Source of the DNA: Paenibacillus endoradicis | GTDB lineage: Bacteria; Bacillota; Bacilli; Paenibacillales; Paenibacillaceae | Length of the DNA: 64,000 nucleotides | NCBI RefSeq assembly: GCF_024721975.1 | Contig: NZ_JANQBB010000003.1 | Coordinates: forward strand, 558,001-622,000 | Direction: 5' to 3' | Part shown: one piece after another, positions 34,526 through 45,089 of the stretch | Layout: the number at the start of each line of letters is the position of its first letter | Position numbering within the stretch: position 1 is the first letter of the stretch | Position numbers and translations under genes: made by a program | The notes under the pieces: generated by a model | Databases searched by the model: none | Seen by the model: only the letters and a program-made list of their open reading frames with translations | Told to the model about the DNA's origin: nothing

Positions 34526-35425
34526 ATGAGAGCTAAACTAATTAAAGAACTGCCGTTACATTTGATGATATTACCAGGTCTAGTATTCATCGTAATGTTT
34601 TCATATATTCCAATGTCAGGTATTGTTATTGCCTTTCAGAAGTTCATTCCTGCCAAGGGATTGTTTGGTGATCAGAAATGGGTGGGATGGGATAATTTTG
34701 AGTATGTAATGAGCTTGCCAAGCTTTACACAGGTGATGTGGAATACTCTTTTTATAGCTAGTGTCAAGCTTATACTTGGTTTAATTATTCCAATTATATT
34801 TGCGATTTTATTAAATGAACTGAAAAATCAAGTTATTAAACGTTCCATCCAAACAGCAATATATTTGCCTTACTTCTTATCTTGGGTCGTACTAGGTGGG
34901 ATACTAATAGATATTCTTTCTCCTTCTGGAGGAATTGTAAATGGTTTTTTAGGCATGCTTGGCTTACCCAAAATATTTTTTCTTGGAGACAACAACTGGT
35001 TTCCATTTACGTTAATTGGGTCAGATGTATGGAAAAATTTTGGGTACGGAACAATCATATATTTGGCAGCCATAACGGGAATCGATCCAGGGTTGTACGA
35101 AGCTGCAACAATAGACGGAGCTAACCGTTGGCATAAAGTATGGCATATTACGCTACCAGGGATGCGTATGGTTATTGTATTGCTATCGGTACTATCGTTA
35201 GGACAATTGTTGAATGCTGGGTTTGATCAGGTATTTAATTTATATAGCCCGCTTGTTTATGAAAGTGGAGATATTTTGGATACTTTTGTTTATCGAATTG
35301 GGTTACTGGATGCACAATACGGTGTAGCAACTGCAGTAGGATTCTTTAAATCAATTATCTCGCTAACTCTAATTTCTGTTTCCTATTTTCTAGCTTACCG
35401 ATTTGCTAAATATCGTATCTTTTAG
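34526..35425 (+). CDS. Sugar ABC transporter permease (LplB type)
   Basis: Integral membrane subunit of 299 residues with six predicted helices. The EAA loop that contacts the ATPase reads YEAATIDGANRWHKVWHITLP. The N-terminal ILPGLVFIVMFSYIPMSGIV is typical of LplB/YteP proteins. GTGGAGGAT precedes ATG 34526. It pairs with the next permease; no ATPase gene is in the operon, so a shared MsmX-type ATPase elsewhere is expected, as known for these systems. Confidence 0.9.
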   Translation: MRAKLIKELPLHLMILPGLVFIVMFSYIPMSGIVIAFQKFIPAKGLFGDQKWVGWDNFEYVMSLPSFTQVMWNTLFIASVKLILGLIIPIIFAILLNELKNQVIKRSIQTAIYLPYFLSWVVLGGILIDILSPSGGIVNGFLGMLGLPKIFFLGDNNWFPFTLIGSDVWKNFGYGTIIYLAAITGIDPGLYEAATIDGANRWHKVWHITLPGMRMVIVLLSVLSLGQLLNAGFDQVFNLYSPLVYESGDILDTFVYRIGLLDAQYGVATAVGFFKSIISLTLISVSYFLAYRFAKYRIF

Positions 35426-35438
35426 AGGAGGGCGCACG

Positions 35439-36341
35439 ATGGAGAAGCAAGCTGAGCATGTAAAGTTAAGCAGCAAAAGATTTGAATGGTTCCCTTTTAT
35501 AAATTCGATTGTGTTAATTTTAGTTGCTCTATTATGTATTTTGCCGTTAATTCATATTATTGCCGTATCATTTAGCTCCAGTGCAGCGGCTTCCGCAGGA
35601 TATGTTAAGCTGTGGCCTGTTGATTTTACTTTCGCATCCTATCATTATACAGCTAGTCGAAATGAATTCTGGGAGTCTATGCTTGTCTCTTTGAAAAGAA
35701 TTAGCATTGGGACGCCGTTAAATTTACTGTTAACGATTTTGATTGCTTATCCATTATCAAAGGAAACTCACTCTTTTCGTTTAAGAGTTTTATATGCATG
35801 GATATTCTTTATGACCATGCTTTTTAATGGTGGTTTAATTCCTTGGTATATAACTGTAAAGGAATATGGACTATTAGATTCGATTTGGGCGTTAGTTTTA
35901 CCGAGTGCAGTTCCTGTCTTCAGTGTAGTTTTACTATTGAACTTCTTCCGAGAAATTCCGAAGGAGCTTGAAGAAGCGGCTCTTATGGATGGAGCGGGTC
36001 ATTGGAGGGTTTTATGGACAATTTTTGTGCCTATCTCCAAGCCAGCACTTGCTACACTTGCATTGTTTTCTTTGGTTGAGCATTGGAACAGCTGGTTTGA
36101 CGGATTACTACTTATGGGTAATCCAAATAATTATCCTTTGCAAAGTTATATTCAAACAATCGTTATCCAACAGAATCTTTCCAACATGTCGCGAGACGCT
36201 ATGCTTAATCTAGCATTGATTTCAGATCGGACGTTGAAATCATCGCAGATTTTTCTAGGCTCTTTACCGATCATTTTGGCGTATCCATTCTTGCAGAAGT
36301 ATTTTGTGAAAGGTATTGTGCTTGGTAGTGTTAAGGGCTAG
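35439..36341 (+). CDS. Sugar ABC transporter permease (LplC type)
   Basis: Second permease subunit, 300 residues and six helices, with EAA loop EEAALMDGAGHWRVLWTIFV and the C-terminal KYFVKGIVLGSVKG characteristic of LplC/YtcP proteins. The start is ATG 35439 behind AGAGGAGGG; the longer frame from 35403 begins inside the preceding gene and bypasses that site. It forms the membrane channel with the upstream permease. Confidence 0.9.
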   Translation: MEKQAEHVKLSSKRFEWFPFINSIVLILVALLCILPLIHIIAVSFSSSAAASAGYVKLWPVDFTFASYHYTASRNEFWESMLVSLKRISIGTPLNLLLTILIAYPLSKETHSFRLRVLYAWIFFMTMLFNGGLIPWYITVKEYGLLDSIWALVLPSAVPVFSVVLLLNFFREIPKELEEAALMDGAGHWRVLWTIFVPISKPALATLALFSLVEHWNSWFDGLLLMGNPNNYPLQSYIQTIVIQQNLSNMSRDAMLNLALISDRTLKSSQIFLGSLPIILAYPFLQKYFVKGIVLGSVKG

Positions 36342-36432
36342 CAGTCTAGTCATGAAAAAATTACTATGATTAGGCGGGGTTTCAACAATTAGTTTATCAT
36401 ATATAATGAAGAAAAATTGGGAGGTATCACCT

Positions 36433-38205
36433 TTGTTATACCGACTAGATTTTTCTCTTCGCAATACTATATTTCTTCGCTTACTCATTACCTTTCTACT
36501 CATTATGCTCCCTATTATGTTTTTTGGAGCTTACTTGTATCATTGGATTGTTCAGACGGCAAGAGAAGATATTACAAAAACGGCAGCATCTCAGCTCTCA
36601 TTTTATATGACTGATCTCGAGAATGAAATCGAACGTATGAAGCTATTGGAATACAGTTTGCTAGATGATGATGATCTTAATAAACTTGCGCTAACGTGGG
36701 AAAGAATGGATACGATAGACCGGACTAACAGTATGAATTCATTGATCAAGAGGCTATTTACGGTTCAGAACAGCAGTATGTATATTGAGGATGTTAGTGT
36801 TCATATTGCAACTATTGGAAGGACGATGTCTGCTAATGAAGGGGTAAGGGATTTACAAGTTCAGCGTTTTCAAGAAATTAGATCGGTATTTGGCGGTCCA
36901 GGCTCTCATGTCATAGAATGGAATTATGGGCTATTTATAGGTGCAGTTAAGCAGAGGGGATTAAAGGGTGCTGAACCTTTATTCACAGTAGAAATTGAAT
37001 TGAACAAGCAGAAGCTGCAGCAGGTATTGTCTCAATTCAATACTTATACAGGCAGCGGTACTGTATTACTATCAGAGAAGGCCAATGTTATGCTTGGAAG
37101 TCTTACGGGAAATCTTTCAAAGGTGCAATTAGCTGATTACCTTGAGCATATAAACAAGTTGAATACAGAAGAAAGCCAACTAGTAACGATAGCAGAGCAG
37201 CGCTATTACTATGTAATAGCGCACTCTTCTGACTTAGAAATTACAATTTATCGATTTATTCCTGAGCAAGTTGTCCAGCAGCCCTTGAATGAATTTTATA
37301 AATGGGGATGGATTTTTATTGTTGCAGCAATAGTAATTATCGCTGTATTTGCTTTTTCAACATATAGATTTATTCATAAACCAATGCTAACACTAGTGAA
37401 AAGCTTTAGAAAAATGGAACATGGTGATTTGGATATTTCTATAGCACATGAATCAAAGGATGAGTTCCGATATTTATATGGCCGTTTCAACCAAATGGTA
37501 TCGAATTTGCGTGTCCTTATTGATCAGGCTTATAAACAGAAAATATTGGTGCAGCGAGCAGAGTTAAAGCAGCTACAATCTCAAATCAATCCACATTTTC
37601 TATATAATAGTTTTTTTATTCTTAATACAATGGTGCGCACAGGTGACGTAGAACGAATGGAACAATTCACGACTTTACTGGGTGAATATTTTCAATTTGT
37701 TACAAGAAATTCATCAGATTTTGTAACTTTAGAGCAAGAAGTACAGCATGCGAGAATGTACACAGAAATTCAGCAAATGAGATTTTCAAGAAGAATGAAA
37801 ATAGAATTCAATGCGCTACCGACAGAACTTAATCAAGTACTTGTTCCTAGATTAATTGTACAACCAATAATTGAAAACGTATTCAAACATAGTTTGGAAA
37901 AACGAGTGAGTGCGGGGTTAATAAAAGTACACTTCCATCATAGTGCAGAGAGCATTGCTATTATTGTAGAAGATAATGGTGAGCAATTATCTAATGAAGT
38001 TCTAATGCGGATAGAGCAGGCTATTCAAGATACGAACGAGCACATCGAAACAACCGGCATGGTCAATATTCACCGCAGACTACAAATTACGTTTGGGATT
38101 GAAAGTGGACTAAAAACGGAGCGAAGTGAGCTTGGCGGACTAAAGGTTAAGCTCCTTTTTTCGAAGGGAGGTAAGCAAGAAAATGTACAGAATGTTAATC
38201 GTTGA
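36433..38205 (+). CDS. YesM-type sensor histidine kinase, HK1
   Basis: Membrane sensor kinase of 590 residues. It has two membrane segments (about residues 15-38 and 285-310) around a roughly 250-residue extracellular Cache-like sensor, a HAMP domain (YRFIHKPMLTLVKSFRKMEH), then the His_kinase domain LQSQINPHFLYNSFF with the phospho-accepting His near residue 387, and an ATPase domain (IVQPIIENVFKHSLEK, IIVEDNGEQLS). The start is TTG 36433 behind TGGGAGGT, matching the TTG start of the paralogue at 49766; ATG 36406 has no site. Its 3' end overlaps the regulator by 23 bases. It likely senses extracellular oligosaccharide, perhaps through SBP1. Confidence 0.88.
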   Translation: MLYRLDFSLRNTIFLRLLITFLLIMLPIMFFGAYLYHWIVQTAREDITKTAASQLSFYMTDLENEIERMKLLEYSLLDDDDLNKLALTWERMDTIDRTNSMNSLIKRLFTVQNSSMYIEDVSVHIATIGRTMSANEGVRDLQVQRFQEIRSVFGGPGSHVIEWNYGLFIGAVKQRGLKGAEPLFTVEIELNKQKLQQVLSQFNTYTGSGTVLLSEKANVMLGSLTGNLSKVQLADYLEHINKLNTEESQLVTIAEQRYYYVIAHSSDLEITIYRFIPEQVVQQPLNEFYKWGWIFIVAAIVIIAVFAFSTYRFIHKPMLTLVKSFRKMEHGDLDISIAHESKDEFRYLYGRFNQMVSNLRVLIDQAYKQKILVQRAELKQLQSQINPHFLYNSFFILNTMVRTGDVERMEQFTTLLGEYFQFVTRNSSDFVTLEQEVQHARMYTEIQQMRFSRRMKIEFNALPTELNQVLVPRLIVQPIIENVFKHSLEKRVSAGLIKVHFHHSAESIAIIVEDNGEQLSNEVLMRIEQAIQDTNEHIETTGMVNIHRRLQITFGIESGLKTERSELGGLKVKLLFSKGGKQENVQNVNR

Positions 38206-39826
38206 CGATGAGGAGATTATTACCGATGGCTTAATGGATATTTTCAGTAGGCTGGATATTGAGCTTGATTTGTATAAAGCCTATTCTGGTGTTGAAGCGT
38301 TAGAGCTGTTAAATCGTACAAGGATGGACATTGTATTGTCTGACATATGTATGCCTGCTATGGATGGTCTACAATTGATGGAAACGATCCGCTGGAAATG
38401 GCCTCAATGTAAAATTGTTTTCCTGACAGGACATAACGATTTTCAGTATATATATCAAGCCATTCAAGTACCGGGTGTACAATATATACTTAAAAATGAA
38501 GGTTATTCGAAACTAATCGAAGCTGTTCAACGTTCGTATGACGAGCTGGATAATGACATACGCACCAACCATTTAATTAATGATGCTACGGAGAAACTGA
38601 ATATACTAGAAACACTTGCTCATGGTGATTATTTTAGATATTTGATTCACGAGAGTCCAGCACGACAAGCACTTAGCGAGAATTTTGGCAGGTTAAACAT
38701 TTCGCTGAATTCTGAACTTCCAATACTTATCGTTCATGGAAATTTGGTCAATACGGATTTGGATTACTCCTATTCAGAACGACAGAATATCGCACTTGAG
38801 GTTAAATTTCTTGCAGAAAGTTTTCTGTCTGAGAGAACTACAAGTATTGGTATACTTGATCGATATGGTGATGTTATTTGGTTTATTCAACCGTTTCAAC
38901 ATATGACAGAAGGGAGCACGATATCCTTCGAACAAACGGTTATGTTTCTAGAAGGAACATTCGAGCTGATTCAGCAAGCATGTATGAGTTCACTTCATAT
39001 TTCAATTTCTATTACCTTAAGTAATGAAGCTATTAGATGGGAGTCGCTTTCGGCTGCCTATGATAAACTTAGACAACTTCAGCATATGAGGCCTGGTGAT
39101 GGAACAAGTATGGTGCAAAGCGTCTGCTTGCTTAATAGCTTGTCCTGTAGTTCAACAGATTCAGTTCGTGATCAATTACTAGGTAGTAAACTTGAAGCGT
39201 TAGCTGCACATTTGGAAGGGGGAAGGCAAAAAGATTTTATTAAGCTCTTTGAAGAGCTAACGACTTATTCAGTAGTACGAGGTAGAGATTGTCCATATTT
39301 GACGGAGGTATATTATGCCATTGCGCTAATGCTACTTTCTTATATCAATAGATGGGAAGTACAAGATAAGGTAGGATCCTTTAGTATGATGCAGCTGGAA
39401 AGCCATCGTTATTGGGTAGATGCATTTAGATTATTAAGAGATCACTCAGAAGCATTGTTTACAGCTAGAAAATGCGGGGAACAAAAGAGAGCTACAGCTG
39501 TCATAAAAAAAATACGCACCTATATTGAGTTGCATATTGCAGATGATTTATCGCTTATTCGCTTAGCCGATGAAATGCATTTCAATCCTTCTTATTTATC
39601 AAGATTATTTAAGCAAGAGTACGGGGTTAATTTATCGGAATATATTGAACAATCTAGAATTCGTAAAGCTAAAGAATTGCTTGCTGTTATTGAGTTGAAA
39701 ATATCGGAGGTCGGTATGCGAGTTGGCTACGAATCTCCACAGTCATTTACTCGATTCTTCAAAAAGTTGACGAGCATAACTCCACAGGAATATCGTCAGT
39801 TTTCTGAGAGTAATACAGGAGCTTAA
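38183..39826 (+). CDS. YesN-type AraC response regulator, RR1
   Basis: Response regulator of 547 residues. The receiver domain has acidic pocket DDEE (8-11) and phospho-acceptor near D54 (IVLSDICMP), followed by a long linker of about 300 residues and a C-terminal AraC double helix-turn-helix (LSLIRLADEMHFNPSYLSRL; ISEVGMRVGYESPQSFTRFF). It is the partner of the overlapping HK1. It presumably activates this operon and perhaps the nearby glycosidases. A strong hairpin follows the stop. Confidence 0.9.
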   Translation: MYRMLIVDDEEIITDGLMDIFSRLDIELDLYKAYSGVEALELLNRTRMDIVLSDICMPAMDGLQLMETIRWKWPQCKIVFLTGHNDFQYIYQAIQVPGVQYILKNEGYSKLIEAVQRSYDELDNDIRTNHLINDATEKLNILETLAHGDYFRYLIHESPARQALSENFGRLNISLNSELPILIVHGNLVNTDLDYSYSERQNIALEVKFLAESFLSERTTSIGILDRYGDVIWFIQPFQHMTEGSTISFEQTVMFLEGTFELIQQACMSSLHISISITLSNEAIRWESLSAAYDKLRQLQHMRPGDGTSMVQSVCLLNSLSCSSTDSVRDQLLGSKLEALAAHLEGGRQKDFIKLFEELTTYSVVRGRDCPYLTEVYYAIALMLLSYINRWEVQDKVGSFSMMQLESHRYWVDAFRLLRDHSEALFTARKCGEQKRATAVIKKIRTYIELHIADDLSLIRLADEMHFNPSYLSRLFKQEYGVNLSEYIEQSRIRKAKELLAVIELKISEVGMRVGYESPQSFTRFFKKLTSITPQEYRQFSESNTGA

Positions 39827-39840
39827 CGAATATTGATTGT

Positions 39841-39881
39841 TATAGCCCATCTATCGAATTTCATTCGATAGATGGGTTATA
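39841..39881. terminator. Bidirectional hairpin between convergent genes
   Basis: TATAGCCCATCTATCGAAT pairs with ATTCGATAGATGGGTTATA (one G-T wobble) over a 3-base loop; a T-rich run begins about ten bases later. It probably serves RR1 and possibly the convergent esterase gene. Confidence 0.7.
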
Positions 39882-39902
39882 GTGGTTACTTATTATTTTT
39901 TC

Positions 39903-41612
39903 TTACTGCACTACTCCAAAGCCTAGTATAGTAAAGCGCTTATCTTGATGACCTGCTGACATGCGAATCTCAACAGTATGAGTACTTGCTTCTTCCTCGT
40001 TGAATACAATAATAGGATGGCAGTGTGTCCATTTAATAAGAAGTGGATCTACCGTTTTTACTAGCTTACCGTCTACCAATATATCAGCACTTCCAAATTC
40101 ATGACTACCGGTATCTTTATATATTAGTAGAAGACTTTTGCATTGCAGCTTCATGATAAAGCTATCACTTCCGGATTCTGAAGTGTGCATCCAGTTGTTA
40201 GGAAATTGAGGTGTGCGGATGGTTTGATCGTCTAGCCCCACCGCATGCAAATCAGTATCTGTTGCTTGGAAGCTACCCTCACAAATATGCGCGATATGTG
40301 TGTTATGAATGCGATCTAGAAGCGAGATATGAACAAAATCATATCCGATAATCGGCTGCTTGTTCAAGTCAATATCCTGTTTACTTTGGTCACTACGATC
40401 AGCTTCGGCAATTAAGTAACTTAGACAATCTGCCATTATCGTATGACCAGCATTTGTTGGATGGTAAATATCGTAAAAGTATTGTTGCTTCGTAATGACA
40501 AGTCCTTCTTGCTTTGTCAAACCAAATTGCTCGACTAGTGCATCCTTAACGCTAACCATCGGCAGATCATAATGCTTACCGACGGGGGAAAGTCGATCCT
40601 GCAAGTTCCAGTCATTAATAAATACGCTGAAAAGCAGAATCACAGCAGGCTCATTTTGCTCCTGAAGAGCTCTAAGTACTAGACTTTCGTAGCAAACTCC
40701 TTCAGTTTCATCTTCCGCATCATTAACAGCGAATTCAATAATAACGATATCTGGCTGGGAAGCGCCATGCTTTAGTACATCTCTTTCGTAGCGAATCATG
40801 CCAAGCTCTGATGGAGTTCCGCCTACTCCAGCTTTAATAAAGTGAATATGATCTCCATTATCTTTACCGTATTGCTGTTTGAAGTTAGTGTATGATTGAT
40901 AGGCATAGCATGAATTTTGAATGGGCCTTGCGCTAGCACCTTCAGTAATCGACCCACCGATATAGGCTATGGTTACCTCTTCACCTTTTCGTGCTTTATC
41001 TATAGCTTTTTTCAATCGTGTGTTGTTTCCGAGCTGTAGTAGTGATTTGCTGATCATGTTGTGATAGGCAGGTGAATGAGGGTCAATAGTATTATTGTCT
41101 TCCTGTTGAGGAGACTCAAAGCCTTCATTAAAGTATAAAAATACACTTACTGTGGCTAACGCTCCTGCACGTGAAAATTCAAAGCTAAGCTTCCCTGGCA
41201 CATCATCTTCTTCTGACCAATCGTAATCACTCAAAAGGATAATGACTTCAGATCCATCTGTTGGACATAACGTTTGCATACGTGTACCCGTCTCGTATTT
41301 GTTCGTCTTGCCCCAATTTTCATAGATGAAGGGGATACTTAGTTGATCCGTCTCAGCGCATTGAATAGATATACCGATACTGTGTACTAATTGGCGAAAG
41401 CCTTTGCAACTTTTTAATAGATCTAACAGCGTATCGTCGACAATTTTACTTGCATGTTTAGCCATGTCAACGAGACGACCTTCCATATAGATTTCTTGAC
41501 GATAACTCCCGTCAGGTTGAGCGGTAGCTTCAATAATAGAATCTAATAGGAAATAAAAACCTTTTCTTGTTTTTATTGCATTCCGTAGGGAATCGTTTGC
41601 CACATATATCAA
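39903..41612 (-). CDS. SGNH/GDSL hydrolase (putative carbohydrate esterase)
   Basis: 569-residue cytoplasmic esterase. The N-terminal 200 residues form a beta-rich domain. The SGNH core has block I YIGGSITEGA (Ser about 221), block II AGVGGTPSELG, block III IIEFAVNDAE and block V YDIYHPTNAGH with the Asp-His pair. A further C-terminal jelly-roll-like domain follows (VEIRMSAGHQDKRFTILG at the end). Two-domain SGNH proteins of this kind include acetylxylan esterases. It is divergent from the GH115 gene, so deacetylation of glucuronoxylan oligosaccharides is likely but inferred. Confidence 0.82.
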   Translation of the reverse strand: MIYVANDSLRNAIKTRKGFYFLLDSIIEATAQPDGSYRQEIYMEGRLVDMAKHASKIVDDTLLDLLKSCKGFRQLVHSIGISIQCAETDQLSIPFIYENWGKTNKYETGTRMQTLCPTDGSEVIILLSDYDWSEEDDVPGKLSFEFSRAGALATVSVFLYFNEGFESPQQEDNNTIDPHSPAYHNMISKSLLQLGNNTRLKKAIDKARKGEEVTIAYIGGSITEGASARPIQNSCYAYQSYTNFKQQYGKDNGDHIHFIKAGVGGTPSELGMIRYERDVLKHGASQPDIVIIEFAVNDAEDETEGVCYESLVLRALQEQNEPAVILLFSVFINDWNLQDRLSPVGKHYDLPMVSVKDALVEQFGLTKQEGLVITKQQYFYDIYHPTNAGHTIMADCLSYLIAEADRSDQSKQDIDLNKQPIIGYDFVHISLLDRIHNTHIAHICEGSFQATDTDLHAVGLDDQTIRTPQFPNNWMHTSESGSDSFIMKLQCKSLLLIYKDTGSHEFGSADILVDGKLVKTVDPLLIKWTHCHPIIVFNEEEASTHTVEIRMSAGHQDKRFTILGFGVVQ

Positions 41613-41753
41613 TCCTTTCTTCAGTTTTATCTATATTTTAATGGGTACTATTTCAAATTTAAACCTGTTAAAGTATGTTAAGTGTCGCTAAACCTACATA
41701 TTATTATGCGGCGATAGATTCAATGACTAGTGAAATTGAAAGGGGAAATTGAG

Positions 41754-44705
41754 ATGAGTAGTACAACAACGTTATATCTAGATTTAGTGAAGGGTCGAGA
41801 AACTGTCCAAATTTATATTGATCGAAATGGACTTGATTATGATGGGCTGGAGCTTGTTGCGAATTCATTCGTGCAAGATGTACAGCTTATTACTAACAAA
41901 ACGTTGAAGATTAGCTCCGATTTCCATGAACTTTCTGGGACGGTATTGATGATAGGCTCAGTAGGCAATAACGCGTTAATTGATCAGTTGGTACTTGAAA
42001 ACAAACTTGATGTAACAGATATTCAGGGGAAGTGGGAAGTTTTCAAGATTGCATATATAGAACAGCCTTTGGCAGGAATTGATAAGGCAGTTGTTATCGT
42101 GGGAAGTGATAAGCGAGGTGCTATATATGGTACATATCATATATCTGAGTTAATCGGAATTAGTCCGTGGGTATATTGGGCGGATGTAGTGCCCGCAAAA
42201 AAAGAAAATCTTTCAATCGAAATAACTCAATTAAATAGGGTCTCCAAAGAGCCATCTGTAAAGTATAGAGGGATATTTCTTAATGATGAATGGCCATCCC
42301 TTGGAAATTGGGTGACTAATCAATTTGGTGGCTTCAATGAATTGTTCTACAGTAAAGTGTTTGAGTTAATTTTAAGATTAAAAGGTAACTATCTATGGCC
42401 TGCGATGTGGAGTGCCGTATTTAGTGAAGATGGGCAACGCTTTAACTTGGCTAATGCTGATCTAGCACACAAGTATGGAATCGTAATTGGAACCTCACAT
42501 CATGAACCTATGTGTCGTTCAGGTGAGGAGTGGTCTAAGACATATGAGCAATATGCTCAAAATTATGATTGGGACTTCCGTGTAAATAGAGAAGCAATAT
42601 CAAAATTTTGGGAAGATGGTATAGAGCGTAATAAAGACTTCGATAATATTATTACGCTAGGAATGCGAGGAGAACGTGATTCCTCACTAAGGCTTGATCT
42701 TTCTGAAAATATTGAACTTCTGAAAGATATTATTCTCACTCAGAAAAAAATATTACAAGAAAAGGAACTTGAAGATGCTCCAAAGGTTTTAATGGTTTAT
42801 AAGGAAATTGAAAGATGCTGGCATGGTAATGATGAAGTTGAAGGATTGGAGAAATGGAATGAGTTAGAAGATGTAACGATTATGCTATGTGATGACAACT
42901 TTGGAAATGTACGTACACTGCCTAATGTCGAAGATCGCGATAGAAAGTCAGGCTGGGGAATGTATTATCATTTCGATTATCATGGAGGGCCTCGCTCTTA
43001 TGAATGGATTAATTCGACACAGCTGGAGCGAACTTGGGAGCAGCTTACGATGGCCTACGAATACGGCATTCAAGATATTTGGATTGTGAATGTAGGAGAT
43101 TTAAAACCTCAAGAACTACCAATCTCATATTTCATGGACTTGGCCTACGATTTTGATACGTATGGTAAAAATGGTAGAAACCAAACATCAGCTTATATTG
43201 ATAATTGGGTGAATCAACAGTTTGGAGAGCATGTAACTGCTAAGAAACTAGAACAAATTTCGTCAATCTTAAAGGATTATACGAAAATGAATAGCAGCTG
43301 CAAGCCAGAATTGTTAGATCAGCATACGTATAGCACAGAGCACTATAATGAAGCGGAGCAGATTCTTGCAAAAGCGTTTGATTTGGCAAAACGAGCTAAT
43401 GATGATGAGGATATTCCAGATGTTGCAAAAGATGCTTACTACCAGTTAGTTGGTTATCCTGCAGTTGCTACCGCAAATATTCATATCTTGCATACAAGTG
43501 TAGCCTTTAATGAAAAGTTTGCAAATCGTGAGAATCCTAGTAGCATTGCTAATTGGTATGCGAAATTGATAGAGCAGGCGATTGAAGCGGATCAATGGCT
43601 TGAGAGAAAGTACAACAAAGAAATTGCAAGTGGCAAGTGGAATGGCATGATGTCCTCACCGCATATTGGATTTGTTAGTTGGAACGCAGATGGCTGGCAG
43701 TATCCGGTAGCAAAATATATCGCACTCAATAAAGAAGGCAAAATGATCCTAGATGTTGAAGGGTGTCAGCAATCATATACGACTGGCGAAGCGATATTAC
43801 CAGTTTTTACGAATATTAATAACGAAAGCTATAGTATGTTGATTAGTAACGGAGGTAGTGAGTCATTTTCATATTCTATTTCAACTAATGCGAATTGGTT
43901 AAATGTTGATAGTGATATTGGTAGCATTGATATTGGAAAGCAAATTATAGTATCCGTAGATTGGAGTAAACTGCAGTCTGACGCACACGCCGAATTAGTT
44001 ATTAATGGTGCAGGTCAATCGATTAAAGTAAATGTTTTCGCGAAATGGATCAATGCAAGTGGGTTGTCGAACATGACCTTTATTGAACATAATGGTGTAC
44101 TATCCATTGAAGCAGAACATTATTTCAATATATCCTCAAATTCGAATAGACAGTGGCAGCTAATTGAAAACTACGGGAAGCATTTATCAGCTTTAAAAGT
44201 GTACCCCGACGTATATGAGCCATTATCTATTATAGACGCACCATATATAGAATATAAGGTTCAAATTAATGAGCCAGGGGAGTATGCGATCACACTGTTT
44301 ACTGCTCCAACGAATAATCTAACGACTGTTGTTGAACTAAAGTACGGAGTCACTGTCGATGACCATCAAGAGGTTATTGTTAATTCCTTGGCAGAGCACT
44401 ATATTGCAGGTCATCCTAATAAGGGGAGCTGGGGTAGGGGAGTTATCGAAAACATTCATCAATCAACTTCCAATCATAATTTAGAACAAGGTGTTCACTC
44501 TATTAAAATTTACAGTATCGATGCCGGATTAGTTATTCAAAAGTTAGTTCTTGCGAAGCAAGAGTTACCTCATTCATGGTTTGGCCCACCAGAAAGTTAC
44601 TATGTTGGGTGCAACAGACCTAACGCAAGATCAGTCGTGCAACCAGAAGAGTATTTGTCTGGGCTAGATTATTATTTGGAGATGCAAAATAGTAAGATGG
44701 TCTAG
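41754..44705 (+). CDS. GH115 xylan alpha-glucuronidase
   Basis: Predicted to remove (4-O-methyl)-D-glucuronic acid side chains, including internal ones, from xylan. 983 residues, no signal peptide, so cytoplasmic. Order: N-terminal alpha/beta domain (VVIVGSDKRGAIYGTYHISE), the barrel with KYRGIFLNDEWPSLGNW, ELILRLKGNYLWPAMWSAVF and GTSHHEPMCRSGEEW, all hallmarks of the family, helical bundle, then C-terminal beta domains (LSIEAEHYF onwards). ATG 41754 after AGGGGAAA is preferred to GTG 41730. A perfect terminator follows. It is the clearest indicator that the locus handles glucuronoxylan. Confidence 0.92.
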   Translation: MSSTTTLYLDLVKGRETVQIYIDRNGLDYDGLELVANSFVQDVQLITNKTLKISSDFHELSGTVLMIGSVGNNALIDQLVLENKLDVTDIQGKWEVFKIAYIEQPLAGIDKAVVIVGSDKRGAIYGTYHISELIGISPWVYWADVVPAKKENLSIEITQLNRVSKEPSVKYRGIFLNDEWPSLGNWVTNQFGGFNELFYSKVFELILRLKGNYLWPAMWSAVFSEDGQRFNLANADLAHKYGIVIGTSHHEPMCRSGEEWSKTYEQYAQNYDWDFRVNREAISKFWEDGIERNKDFDNIITLGMRGERDSSLRLDLSENIELLKDIILTQKKILQEKELEDAPKVLMVYKEIERCWHGNDEVEGLEKWNELEDVTIMLCDDNFGNVRTLPNVEDRDRKSGWGMYYHFDYHGGPRSYEWINSTQLERTWEQLTMAYEYGIQDIWIVNVGDLKPQELPISYFMDLAYDFDTYGKNGRNQTSAYIDNWVNQQFGEHVTAKKLEQISSILKDYTKMNSSCKPELLDQHTYSTEHYNEAEQILAKAFDLAKRANDDEDIPDVAKDAYYQLVGYPAVATANIHILHTSVAFNEKFANRENPSSIANWYAKLIEQAIEADQWLERKYNKEIASGKWNGMMSSPHIGFVSWNADGWQYPVAKYIALNKEGKMILDVEGCQQSYTTGEAILPVFTNINNESYSMLISNGGSESFSYSISTNANWLNVDSDIGSIDIGKQIIVSVDWSKLQSDAHAELVINGAGQSIKVNVFAKWINASGLSNMTFIEHNGVLSIEAEHYFNISSNSNRQWQLIENYGKHLSALKVYPDVYEPLSIIDAPYIEYKVQINEPGEYAITLFTAPTNNLTTVVELKYGVTVDDHQEVIVNSLAEHYIAGHPNKGSWGRGVIENIHQSTSNHNLEQGVHSIKIYSIDAGLVIQKLVLAKQELPHSWFGPPESYYVGCNRPNARSVVQPEEYLSGLDYYLEMQNSKMV

Positions 44706-44785
44706 GTAAATGTGATGATGTGAGTTAGTTCAAAAATACAATGGCCATGTAGAGCTTTTAAGGCAAATTCTTCGGAGATTATTGA

Positions 44786-44821
44786 GACTGTAGACAAACT
44801 AGTTTGTCTACAGTCTTTTTT
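44786..44821 (+). terminator. Rho-independent terminator after GH115
   Basis: A perfect palindrome GACTGTAGACAAACT / AGTTTGTCTACAGTC runs directly into TTTTTT. Confidence 0.92.
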
Positions 44822-45089
44822 AATCTAAGTTGGAAAATACTATATTCGAATACATTAATCGTCCTGAACCTATCTTCTGCTGAATCTTCCGTATTTTCGA
44901 ACACCTTTCCTTAGTGAGGGTTCTTACCATAGACGATAATAATAATGGCCATCCGGATCATGAAGTAACCGATTCTCCTGATGACTTCCTCCGTTTTTCT
45001 TCATCCATGGAGACTACGATAAGATTGTTCATGTAAACTAGAGTAGTGATTGAATAAACAGTTAATAAACATATGAGGTGAGACACAGT
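44822..45089. other. Spacer before the DUF3237-like gene
   Basis: Nothing recognised beyond GAGGTGAG (45075-45082), the ribosome-binding site of the next gene. A left-end-like AGTTCAAAAATA of the palindromic repeat occurs at 44727, ahead of the terminator, without a matching right end. Confidence 0.4.

Noticed and set aside
44727..44738. AGTTCAAAAATA resembling the left end of the palindromic repeat
   Set aside because: Neither the interior nor the right end follows at the expected distance.
44880..45040. Short minus-strand frame MNNLIVVSMDEEKRRKSSGE as possible gene
   Set aside because: Stops after 24 codons with no continuation or ribosome-binding site.
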